DNA from: Bacteroidales bacterium
GTDB lineage: Bacteria > Bacteroidota > Bacteroidia > Bacteroidales > UBA7960
Assembly (NCBI GenBank): GCA_007120675.1
Contig: SKNE01000221.1
Coordinates: 1-14,654, forward strand
Length of the DNA stretch: 14,654 nucleotides
Direction: 5' to 3'
Shown: in pieces, positions 7,178 to 13,552 of the stretch
How positions within the stretch are numbered: the stretch's first letter is position 1
Layout: each line of letters begins with the position of its first letter
Made by a program: the position numbers and the translations under genes
The notes under the pieces: model-generated
The model's input: the letters and a program-made list of their open reading frames with translations, nothing else
What the model was told of the DNA's origin: nothing
Database searches by the model: none

Positions 7178-8401
7178 TCAATCCCTGGCGCTGGTGTCCA
7201 GGGCGTCCCGCAGTCCGTTTCCCAGCAGCATGAAGGATAGAACCAGCAACATGATGGCCAGTCCCGGCAGGATAGCCAGGTACCCTTTATCCAGTATGAT
7301 GTATCCATAGTGTTCCCGGATCATCGTCCCCCACGAAGGCATGGGTGGCTGCACCCCGATACCCAGGAAGCTCAGTCCCGCTTCAATGAGGATGGCCGAA
7401 GCAAAGTTGGCGGCAGAGATCACTATGACCGGGCCGGTGATCACGGGGAGGATATGGCGGCCAATGATGCGCAGGTTATTGATGCCAAGCGCCCTGGCCG
7501 ATTCAACGAACTCTTTTTCACGGATGCTGATCACTTGTCCCCTCACCAGCCTTGCCACCTCAACCCACATGGTCAGTCCCACGGCCACAAAGACCTGCCA
7601 GAACCCTTTGCCCAGGGCAAAGGTGATGGCTATGGCCAGCAGCAGGGTGGGGATGGACCAGACCACATTGATCAGCCAGACGACAAAGTGGTCCATATAG
7701 CCCCTGAAGTAGCCGCCCATGCTGCCCAGGCTGATGCCGATCACCAGGGAGATGAATACGGCAATGAAGCCCACCGACAACGACACCCTGGCCCCAATGA
7801 TCAGCTGGCTGAGCATATCCCGCCCAAAACGGTCGGTGCCCAGCAAGAACCTTCGCTCCCTGAGGTGCTGGTCTCTGACCCTTTCTCTCATGTCGTGGAT
7901 GCTGGCCGTTTTCTTTGTCCCGTCGACCGTGACAAAGGCCAGGCTGTCCCCTTCAGCTTCCGTGACCTGGTGGGCGTGGTCGAGGGCATGGAGCACGTCG
8001 GGCAGCGTGAAGAACCCTTCCATGCCAGGATAACCGGGTTGACCCGCGTAGGTCTCATAGTGGATCCTGTCTTCTTCAAAATAATCATCCTGGATGGGGA
8101 TGGTGGTGTAAGGGGTGGGCTTTCCGCTGAGGATGCGCCTGAAAAGTGAAGGTTTGCTGTAATCCACGTTCTGGGTTACATAGAGCATTTGAATGCGGGT
8201 GCCCGGCTTGTGACTGGCTATTTCCAGCTGCTGGTGGTTGGCATGGGGCGTTGAATCGGGAATGAAAAGGTAACCAAAGAGCGCCATCACCGCCATAAGG
8301 GCAATCCAAAGCAGTCCTGCAACGGCCGTGGGGATTCGCCGGAGGCGCTGCCAGGCAATCTGGCCGGGTGAAATACCCCTGGTAAGTCGCCGGAAGAGCA
8401 T
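7178..8401 (-). CDS. ABC transporter permease, peptide/nickel type (OppC/DppC-like)
   Basis: Inner-membrane subunit of a binding-protein-dependent importer of the oligopeptide/dipeptide/nickel class. From the ATG at 8401 it has 407 residues. An N-terminal membrane helix (about 25-47) is followed by a periplasmic region of roughly 140 residues, then the OppC-type core beginning LLGTDRFGRDMLSQLIIGAR (about 186-205) with five further hydrophobic segments. The EAA loop that contacts the ATPase is EFVESARALGINNLRIIGRH (about 297-316). The end LGNGLRDALDTSARD is typical. Length and the large first loop match Bacteroidetes members. An in-frame ATG at 8446 would add 15 residues with little hydrophobic or family character, so I prefer 8401. 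No partner permease, ATPase or binding protein lies beside it, so the substrate is open. Confidence 0.92.
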   Translation of the reverse strand: MLFRRLTRGISPGQIAWQRLRRIPTAVAGLLWIALMAVMALFGYLFIPDSTPHANHQQLEIASHKPGTRIQMLYVTQNVDYSKPSLFRRILSGKPTPYTTIPIQDDYFEEDRIHYETYAGQPGYPGMEGFFTLPDVLHALDHAHQVTEAEGDSLAFVTVDGTKKTASIHDMRERVRDQHLRERRFLLGTDRFGRDMLSQLIIGARVSLSVGFIAVFISLVIGISLGSMGGYFRGYMDHFVVWLINVVWSIPTLLLAIAITFALGKGFWQVFVAVGLTMWVEVARLVRGQVISIREKEFVESARALGINNLRIIGRHILPVITGPVIVISAANFASAILIEAGLSFLGIGVQPPMPSWGTMIREHYGYIILDKGYLAILPGLAIMLLVLSFMLLGNGLRDALDTSARD

Positions 8402-8481
8402 GCTGCTTATGGTTTCAGTATGACTGCCCGGAGCTGGTGCGCCCATTGATGGCCAGTACCCCTCCCATCACCGGCATTTGT

Positions 8482-8493
8482 TCCGCCGGCGGA
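8482..8493. repeat. 12-bp perfect GC palindrome in the divergent intergenic region
   Basis: TCCGCCGGCGGA is a perfect 12-base palindrome without a spacer. It lies between the permease start and that gene's candidate -7 box, so it would be in the permease mRNA leader. It shares the TTCCGCCG word with the GC-rich array near 6984 and could be a solitary relative of it or a protein-binding site. No function can be assigned. Confidence 0.4.
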
Positions 8494-8524
8494 CCGGGCG
8501 AACCACACACAGGACCAAAAAAAG

Positions 8525-8532
8525 CAAAAATA
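8525..8532 (-). promoter_or_regulatory. Bacteroidetes-type -7 element for the ABC permease
   Basis: The minus strand reads TATTTTTG here, an exact TAnnTTTG match, 123 bases before the preferred permease ATG at 8401. It faces away from the plus-strand -7 element 26 bases further on. No clear -33 element is visible, so this is a moderate call. Confidence 0.4.
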
Positions 8533-8557
8533 GCAAACAATATTGTAGTGTGGGCGT

Positions 8558-8565
8558 TATCTTTG
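8558..8565 (+). promoter_or_regulatory. Bacteroidetes-type -7 element for the thioredoxin-like gene
   Basis: TATCTTTG matches TAnnTTTG exactly and lies 51 bases before the ATG at 8617. A leader of about 40 bases is plausible. No TTTG-type -33 box is visible at about 19-21 bases upstream. Confidence 0.45.
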
Positions 8566-8616
8566 TGTCCTTTTCCAGGACAATCATTGTATCGCTTACA
8601 CAAAGAAAAGAAAAGT

Positions 8617-9174
8617 ATGATGCACAAGAGTCTGAAGACCTTAATTACCAGCCTGTTCTTGTTTTTCGGGCTTGCTTTCCACGCCCACTCCTCGGGGGAC
8701 AAGGCCCAGGTGAACTGGCTGAGCATTGAAGAAGCCCAGGAAAGGATGCAGGAGGAAGCCAGGATGATATTCGTGGACGTTTACACGGACTGGTGCGGTT
8801 GGTGTCGCAGGATGACAAACGAGACCTACGCGCATCCGGTGATTGCAGAATACCTCAATGAGAACTTCTATCCTGTCAAACTCAACGCAGAACAGGAAGA
8901 GCCCATTGTCTTCCAGGGCAACACCTTTGAGAATGAAAACATTGGGCAAAGAAGGGCTACCCACAGTTTTGCCATTGCCCTGCTGCAGGGGCGGATGAGT
9001 TATCCCTCGGTAGCCTTTTTCAATGAGGAGATGCAGCTGCTGACGGCCATCCCGGGTTTTCGTCCGCCCAAAGGGATGGAAGCGGTGCTGGCCTTTTTCA
9101 ATACGGGAGCCTATAGGGTGGATGGCGACCTGGACGCATTTGTTGCCAGTTTTGAGGGCAGTATAGCGGATTAA
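8617..9174 (+). CDS. Exported thioredoxin-fold protein with CGWC active site
   Basis: Probable periplasmic thiol-disulfide oxidoreductase of the thioredoxin-like (Thioredoxin_7-type) group, 185 residues from 8617. A signal peptide covers about residues 1-26: basic MHKSLK, then a Leu/Phe-rich core, then AFHAHSS. The redox site is DWCGWC with Cys60 and Cys63 after a strand MIFVDVY, and the cis-proline is Pro130 in SYPSVAFF, the expected spacing for the fold. An insertion-like stretch (about 92-118) separates the active-site helix from the following strand. The frame stays open upstream to 8437, but 8617 gives the signal peptide and follows a good -7 element; the adjacent ATG at 8620 is equally possible. 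Its TAA stop overlaps the stop of the convergent asparagine-synthase homologue. The substrate is unknown. Confidence 0.88.
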   Translation: MMHKSLKTLITSLFLFFGLAFHAHSSGDKAQVNWLSIEEAQERMQEEARMIFVDVYTDWCGWCRRMTNETYAHPVIAEYLNENFYPVKLNAEQEEPIVFQGNTFENENIGQRRATHSFAIALLQGRMSYPSVAFFNEEMQLLTAIPGFRPPKGMEAVLAFFNTGAYRVDGDLDAFVASFEGSIAD

Positions 9175-10802
9175 CCCGGTCCCCCTTTACCTGTCCGGCA
9201 AGCCTGTTTGCTTAGTCTCATTGCGTACCACTGGCAGATGATGGCGTTGAAGTGCCTGATCTTTGCCGGCACTTTTTCCCCCTCCTGTTCAAGTTCTTTC
9301 TCCATGGCTGCAGTGAACCGATGGTAACATATGTAGTCACGACCTATCATTCGCCTTCTTCGGATACTGGCAGGGATCAAAGGCCGCAGCAAACGGCGTA
9401 TGGCCTGCGCCCTGAGCTCAGGGGGGCCTTCACGTAGCTCCTCCTTGTGAAAACAGATCTCCATCGGAACAAAGTACGCCTTTTCCAGCACTTCATCATA
9501 TAATGCCTTGTAAGCGCGGTAAGTGAATGGCAGGGAACGGAAGAAAGACCTGAACTGCTTATCCCACAGTGGCAGCCTGAATTCATAGCCGAAGAAGGGG
9601 AAGACCCTGGCGGCATTGAAAACAAATTTGGCAAACTTTTCCTTCAGGTCCCATTCTTCAGTCAGGACATCGTAGCGGGGATCATCCGCGTGTGCCGGGA
9701 AGTGCTGGCCCTGGAACCAGTTCTGCAGCCTTTCCGTGATCAGCTCCTTCTCTGCCTTGGTCAGCCGGCAGAAGGAAAAGTAGTTTCTCACAAGCCGCCC
9801 GTACCGGGTGGATTCATTCCTGTCCCTTTTGATGGTCTTCTCCACGTAACTGCCCGCGATGTAATCTCCTGTATGTCCTGGCAGGAAGATGCTGTCGTCA
9901 GGCACCAGTTTGTTATCCCTGAGGTGCCTGCAGGCAAAGTACTCCTGCAAAAAGGGCATGGAGGTGGCATTGCCCGCGTAATCGATGTATTGCAGGAACC
10001 GCCTTTCCTGCAAGTATTTGTCAGGGTTGATCACCTGGTAGTCCACAAAAATCCACGGGTATCCCAGTTTTTTGGCCACTTTTTCGCTGAGCCGTGATTC
10101 AGCGTTTGGCCTGCCATAGGTGAAGCAGATCACCTTTTGATGGCCCGCTCTTTTCAGCATTGCGGCGATGAGCCTGGAGTCGTAACCGCCACTCAGCGGA
10201 ACCACTGCGGTGCGACCCTGCAGTGAGGCGGTGAGGCGCCTGGAAAGTCCATCGAGCAGCTCGCACAGGGTGCGGTACAACTCCTTCCTGCCCTGCGTGC
10301 TGAACTCCCGGGGCAGAAAATGCTGGCTCCACCGGCCCTGCAAGCTCCCATCATTTGCCAGCAGCAGGACCTCCCCGGCTTGTATCCTGAACACATTGTT
10401 CCACAGGCACTCCCTGCCAAGCACGAAACCTGCGGACCGGAACTCAGGAAGGGCTGACCGGTTTTGGACCTTGTTGCCTGATCGCTCCGCCAGCAGGGTG
10501 GCAGAATCCGAGATGTGCCACTGGTCCTTGTGCCGGCAGAAATAGAACGAAAACATGCCCATGGGGTCCACAGCCAGCAGCTGACCCTGCCCGGTCTGAA
10601 CCGACACGGCGAAGGCGCCGTCGAGCTCACCCAGCAAATGGGTCAGCCGTTCTGGTCCGTCCACCCGCCTGAACAGGCTGACCGCCTCTTTGGCCGTGAG
10701 GTGTCGCCCGTTTTTGTCCCACAAATAGCCCTTGAAGCGGACCTTATCCTGCTCCTGCCAGGGGAAGGCATCCTGGAAACTGTAGTACTCCTTGGCTGTC
10801 AT
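9171..10802 (-). CDS. Asparagine synthase-like protein (amidotransferase homologue without N-terminal cysteine)
   Basis: Homologue of asparagine synthase B, 543 residues. The C-terminal half has the PP-loop ATP pyrophosphatase motif in VVPLSGGYDSRLIAA (SGGYDSR at 204-210) and a later YEFRLPLWD (406-414) resembling the E-R-P-x-LD motif of the synthase domain. The N-terminal part (about 20-105) keeps the glutamine amidotransferase-like fold, with LLGELDGAFAV and a VDPMGMFSFYF segment where DRxG is usual. The nucleophile Cys2 is absent: the protein starts MTAKEYY. It probably cannot hydrolyse glutamine and would need ammonia, another amine or a partner. Relatives in O-antigen and capsule clusters are linked to amidation of uronic acids. 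The ATG overlaps the glycosyltransferase stop by 4 bases (ATGA), so the two are likely translationally coupled. True asparagine synthesis is less likely in this setting. Confidence 0.85.
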   Translation of the reverse strand: MTAKEYYSFQDAFPWQEQDKVRFKGYLWDKNGRHLTAKEAVSLFRRVDGPERLTHLLGELDGAFAVSVQTGQGQLLAVDPMGMFSFYFCRHKDQWHISDSATLLAERSGNKVQNRSALPEFRSAGFVLGRECLWNNVFRIQAGEVLLLANDGSLQGRWSQHFLPREFSTQGRKELYRTLCELLDGLSRRLTASLQGRTAVVPLSGGYDSRLIAAMLKRAGHQKVICFTYGRPNAESRLSEKVAKKLGYPWIFVDYQVINPDKYLQERRFLQYIDYAGNATSMPFLQEYFACRHLRDNKLVPDDSIFLPGHTGDYIAGSYVEKTIKRDRNESTRYGRLVRNYFSFCRLTKAEKELITERLQNWFQGQHFPAHADDPRYDVLTEEWDLKEKFAKFVFNAARVFPFFGYEFRLPLWDKQFRSFFRSLPFTYRAYKALYDEVLEKAYFVPMEICFHKEELREGPPELRAQAIRRLLRPLIPASIRRRRMIGRDYICYHRFTAAMEKELEQEGEKVPAKIRHFNAIICQWYAMRLSKQACRTGKGGPG

Positions 10803-12001
10803 CTCAGCAGTTTTTGGTATAGCCTGACATACTGCGCGCTGATCACATGGGGGCTGTATTTTTCCTTGGCTTTTTCAGCGATTTTTGTTCGGTCGAAACC
10901 GGAATGCTCCTTTATCATTTGCTCCATGGCGTCCGCCATGGCCGTGGCATCACCGGGCGGGGTGAGCAGTCCGCTGTCCGCCTGCACGATCTCCCCCGGA
11001 CCACCCGAACGGGTGGCCACCACGGGCAGTCCGCATGCCATGGCCTCAATGAGCACGATGCCGAAGGCCTCAAACAAAGAAGGCAGTATGAGGGCGTCCG
11101 ATTCGTGGAGCCTTTGTCGCAATGCTTCCCGGTCCAGCTGCCCTGCAAAGCGAACAGGCAGGCTTTTTTCCCGGCAGCGGCGCTCCAGTTCACCCCTCAG
11201 GGGCCCGTCACCTGCAATCAGCAGGCTGGATCCTCCATACCCCCTGCTGCGCAGGATGGCCAGGGCCTCCGTCAGGATCTGCACGCCCTTTAGCTCTTCC
11301 AGGCTGGCCACGCAAATGAAACGAAAGGGTGTGCCGGTTTCCCCTTTTTTGTAGCCGGTGGCTGCGTCTGCGGGCAGACCAAAGAAGGATGTATCTGTCA
11401 TATTGGGGATGACACTCATTTTGCCGGATGCGGCCGGATAAAGGTCCACGATCCCACGGCCCACGGCCCGGCTCACGGTGACTATGTGTGCCGCCTTACT
11501 GAATGCTTTCTGCAGTAGTGGAAGGTGCCAGGGGAGGACCAGGTGCCCGCTTCCCGCCTGTCCGGTAAACCGTCCGCGGTGCTCTGTGACCACATAGGGG
11601 GTACCGTGTTTTTCCCTGATCATGGCTGCCGCCAGCCCCCCCCACATGCTGCTGTGGGCCTGTACGAGGTCTGGATGGCCATATTTGCGGCTATCCTCCT
11701 CATACAGGCTGAGTACGGTATTGACCCAGCTTCTTTGGCTGATCTGTGGTGAAAGGGGGATGCGCCGTGCGATGCGGCGGTGTTCTGTCATCCTGCCTTC
11801 TGCCCGCAGGCAGGCCTGTTTTCCCGGCTTGAGGTAGGTCCACGGACGATCCCTGATGCCTGTCTCGATGGCCGCCAGCACATGCACCCTTAGTCCGGCG
11901 TCAGCCAGCGCCCTGCTGTGCTCCCGAAAGAATGCCCCGCCCCGTGGCGGATACCAGGAGGGAATGATAAAGAGCTTGTATGGGGTGTCTTCAGGCACCA
12001 T
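10799..12001 (-). CDS. Glycosyltransferase family 4 (GT-B fold)
   Basis: Retaining glycosyltransferase that would add a sugar to a lipid-linked oligosaccharide at the cytoplasmic face. The 400-residue protein has the N-terminal acceptor domain of the GT-B fold, with an early Gly-rich loop (PPRGGAFFREH, 18-28) and VVTEHRGRF at 137-145. The donor domain starts at about 227 (RFICVASLEELKG) and contains LLIAGDGPLRGELE (260-273). The GT4 EX7E motif is EAFGIVLIE (Glu311, Glu319), followed by AMACGLPVVAT and GLLTPPGD. No membrane segment is seen. The gene begins 12 bases after the flippase stop and overlaps the asparagine-synthase homologue by 4 bases, so an operon order of flippase, GT4, asparagine synthase-like is clear. 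Donor and acceptor sugars cannot be read from sequence. Confidence 0.94.
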   Translation of the reverse strand: MVPEDTPYKLFIIPSWYPPRGGAFFREHSRALADAGLRVHVLAAIETGIRDRPWTYLKPGKQACLRAEGRMTEHRRIARRIPLSPQISQRSWVNTVLSLYEEDSRKYGHPDLVQAHSSMWGGLAAAMIREKHGTPYVVTEHRGRFTGQAGSGHLVLPWHLPLLQKAFSKAAHIVTVSRAVGRGIVDLYPAASGKMSVIPNMTDTSFFGLPADAATGYKKGETGTPFRFICVASLEELKGVQILTEALAILRSRGYGGSSLLIAGDGPLRGELERRCREKSLPVRFAGQLDREALRQRLHESDALILPSLFEAFGIVLIEAMACGLPVVATRSGGPGEIVQADSGLLTPPGDATAMADAMEQMIKEHSGFDRTKIAEKAKEKYSPHVISAQYVRLYQKLLR

Positions 12002-12013
12002 ATATGGGAAACG

Positions 12014-13324
12014 TCAATTATCGCCGTTAACTTGTTTTGCACCCTTTATTTTGATCATGGCTGTTCTTGCCAGGTGGAGGTACCACCATAGCTTGTACCC
12101 CACCATCACGGTACCGGTGGCGGAGAACAATAGCAGGGCCAGCATCACATCCTGGAGCCAGATGCCGGCCAGCAGGGAGAGCAGCCGCAGAAACAGGTAT
12201 GCGATATCGATGATCATGGCTGTTTTCTGCCTGAAAAACAGCTCGTGAATAAATGTGAGCGGACTGGTAAGGAAGACCATGAAGAGCCATGGACTCATGA
12301 TCTGCAGGTAACGTCCGGCCATTTCGTAGGCATCCGAAAAGACAACGGAAAAGATGGCCGGGGCCCAAATGGTAAACAGGATCAGGGGGATGATGCCCAG
12401 TGCCGCAAAACGTTTCACCATGGTTACGAGCGCCGGGTAGATGGGCGCTCCCCGGTGGTGCGTTTCAATCATCTTTTGTGACAGCACCTGCTGTGTGGAC
12501 TGGGAGAACAGTCCCAGGGGCCGGAAGACAAAGGTGTATCCGAAGGCGTAGAGTCCCGCCACCTCCGCTGAAAAGCCCATGGTAAAAAGGAAGACAGGCA
12601 GGCTTCCGCTCAGGTTGTTGGTCAGGCTCAGCAGCATGTTGAAACGGGGGTACTGGCTGTATCTCCTTGCCTGTTCCCTGATTTGGGCCATGGAGAAGGC
12701 AAGCTTCTGCCGGCTGATCTGCCTGGCGGAATGGGAGAGGATGTGGATCATGCCGGCCAGCTGTCCGGCGATCTGTCCGACGATCAATCCATTGGCGGGC
12801 CATTGCAGGAATCCGCCACCCACCTTGGTTGCGCTGGCCGACAGCTGGTGCAGCAGGCTGGTTCGCGCCATGGGAACGAATGCCTTGTTGCGGTTGGCGT
12901 AAAATGTGGCGGCCTGCAGGGCAGCGTGTATCAACAGGCTGAGGGGCAGGACGGGCAGCCAGGGGCTGATGGCGGCATTGCCCAGCAGGTGCGCAAGCTG
13001 CGTGTTGAAAACAATCAGGGGCAAGGCAAACAGCAGGGAGATGCCGCTTGCCAGGAGTATCACCAGGCGGAACAGGTGGATGGCCGCCTCCTTCTCCCGC
13101 GGCAGCATGATGGCTTGCTCGTATTTTGCCGTGGCGATCACCGACATCACGCTGAACAAACTCAGGTAGAGGGCGGCCAGGCCAAAATCTTCGGGGGTGT
13201 AAAGCCTGGAGAGGATGGGTGCTACGGCCAGTGCCAGTCCTTGTCCTAACAAAGAGCTGGAAAACAGGGTCATAAAATGACGGATGTGTTCCAGTCGAAA
13301 AAAATGCAGCAGGGCACGGATCAT
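12014..13324 (-). CDS. Wzx-like polysaccharide flippase
   Basis: Polytopic membrane protein of the MOP/PST polysaccharide transporter group, expected to flip undecaprenyl-linked oligosaccharide across the inner membrane. From the ATG at 13324 it has 436 residues with about 12 hydrophobic segments. Family-like features are LLGQGLALAVAPILSRLYTP followed by EDFG (25-48), a charged loop after AIMLP (71-75), and the mid-protein sequence YPRFNMLLSLTNNLSGSLPV (225-244), which starts the second half as in Wzx relatives. The C terminus is basic. The frame can extend to a GTG at 13366, adding 14 residues; I prefer the ATG because family members have a short N-terminal tail. It leads the GT4 and asparagine synthase-like genes. 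No clear -7 box is visible upstream, so transcription may also come from the GNAT gene side. Confidence 0.92.
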   Translation of the reverse strand: MIRALLHFFRLEHIRHFMTLFSSSLLGQGLALAVAPILSRLYTPEDFGLAALYLSLFSVMSVIATAKYEQAIMLPREKEAAIHLFRLVILLASGISLLFALPLIVFNTQLAHLLGNAAISPWLPVLPLSLLIHAALQAATFYANRNKAFVPMARTSLLHQLSASATKVGGGFLQWPANGLIVGQIAGQLAGMIHILSHSARQISRQKLAFSMAQIREQARRYSQYPRFNMLLSLTNNLSGSLPVFLFTMGFSAEVAGLYAFGYTFVFRPLGLFSQSTQQVLSQKMIETHHRGAPIYPALVTMVKRFAALGIIPLILFTIWAPAIFSVVFSDAYEMAGRYLQIMSPWLFMVFLTSPLTFIHELFFRQKTAMIIDIAYLFLRLLSLLAGIWLQDVMLALLLFSATGTVMVGYKLWWYLHLARTAMIKIKGAKQVNGDN

Positions 13325-13385
13325 GCAGGCCGGTTCTAATGATTTTTTTTGAGAAAGATGTGCCACAAATTTCGCAAAAAAAACC

Positions 13386-13393
13386 TATATTTG
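13386..13393 (+). promoter_or_regulatory. -7 promoter element for tRNA-His
   Basis: TATATTTG is an exact TAnnTTTG match ending 15 bases before the first base of the tRNA acceptor stem, a suitable distance for a short 5' leader. It has the best positional support of the promoter elements in the window. A -33 box is not obvious. Confidence 0.6.
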
Positions 13394-13408
13394 CACCGCT
13401 CATAAATG

Positions 13409-13482
13409 GTGACTATAGCTCAGCTGGTTAGAGCACCAGATTGTGGTTCTGGGGGTCGTGGGTTCGAATCCCATTAGTCACC
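13409..13482 (+). tRNA. tRNA-His (anticodon GTG)
   Basis: A complete cloverleaf is visible. The acceptor arms GTGACTA (13409-13415) and TAGTCAC (13475-13481) pair over 7 bp. The D-arm region is AGCTCAGCTGGTTAGAGC, the anticodon stem CCAGA/TCTGG encloses the loop TTGTGGT with anticodon GTG, and the T arm contains GGTTCGAATCC. The discriminator is C at 13482, and a G at 13408 can act as the genome-encoded G-1 that pairs with it, the hallmark of tRNA-His. The CCA end is not encoded. The gene has its own -7 element and a terminator 7 bases downstream, and it is antisense to the neighbouring glycan genes. Confidence 0.97.
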
Positions 13483-13489
13483 CTGCAAG

Positions 13490-13514
13490 CCCCTCCCGAC
13501 GGAGGGGTTTTTTT
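13490..13514 (+). terminator. Intrinsic terminator after tRNA-His
   Basis: CCCCTCC (13490-13496) and GGAGGGG (13501-13507) form a perfect 7-bp stem with a 4-base loop CGAC, followed directly by seven T residues (13508-13514). It lies 7 bases after the tRNA and is oriented to end the plus-strand transcript. It has no T run on the minus strand, so it should not stop transcription from the GNAT gene efficiently. Confidence 0.88.
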
Positions 13515-13552
13515 GTGCCGCCCCCCACAATAACAGGATTTAACACATTGAC

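Noticed and set aside
6807..7308. Long frames on both strands through the GC-rich repeat, with Gly/Arg/Ala-rich repetitive translations.
   Set aside because: The repeat units have periods of 35, 17 and 38 bases, which do not keep a frame, and the frames overlap pcm and the permease. The low-complexity protein is a by-product of DNA repetition.
7310..8149. A 279-codon plus-strand frame opposite the ABC permease.
   Set aside because: It is antisense to a clear permease gene; the His/Asp/Gly-rich translation mirrors the codons of the membrane protein and shows no domain.
8437..8616. 60-codon upstream extension of the thioredoxin-like gene.
   Set aside because: It would bury the signal peptide inside the protein and covers both candidate promoters; the ATG at 8617 fits better.
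11800..11813. CTGCCCGCAGGCAG hairpin inside the glycosyltransferase gene, possibly a REP-like element.
   Set aside because: The stem is only 5 bp, the reading frame stays intact, and there is no second copy in the window, so it is most simply coding sequence.
12465..13403. A 312-codon minus-strand frame overlapping the flippase.
   Set aside because: It is an alternate frame of the flippase, rich in Pro, Arg and His and without any family resemblance; it also runs through the tRNA promoter.
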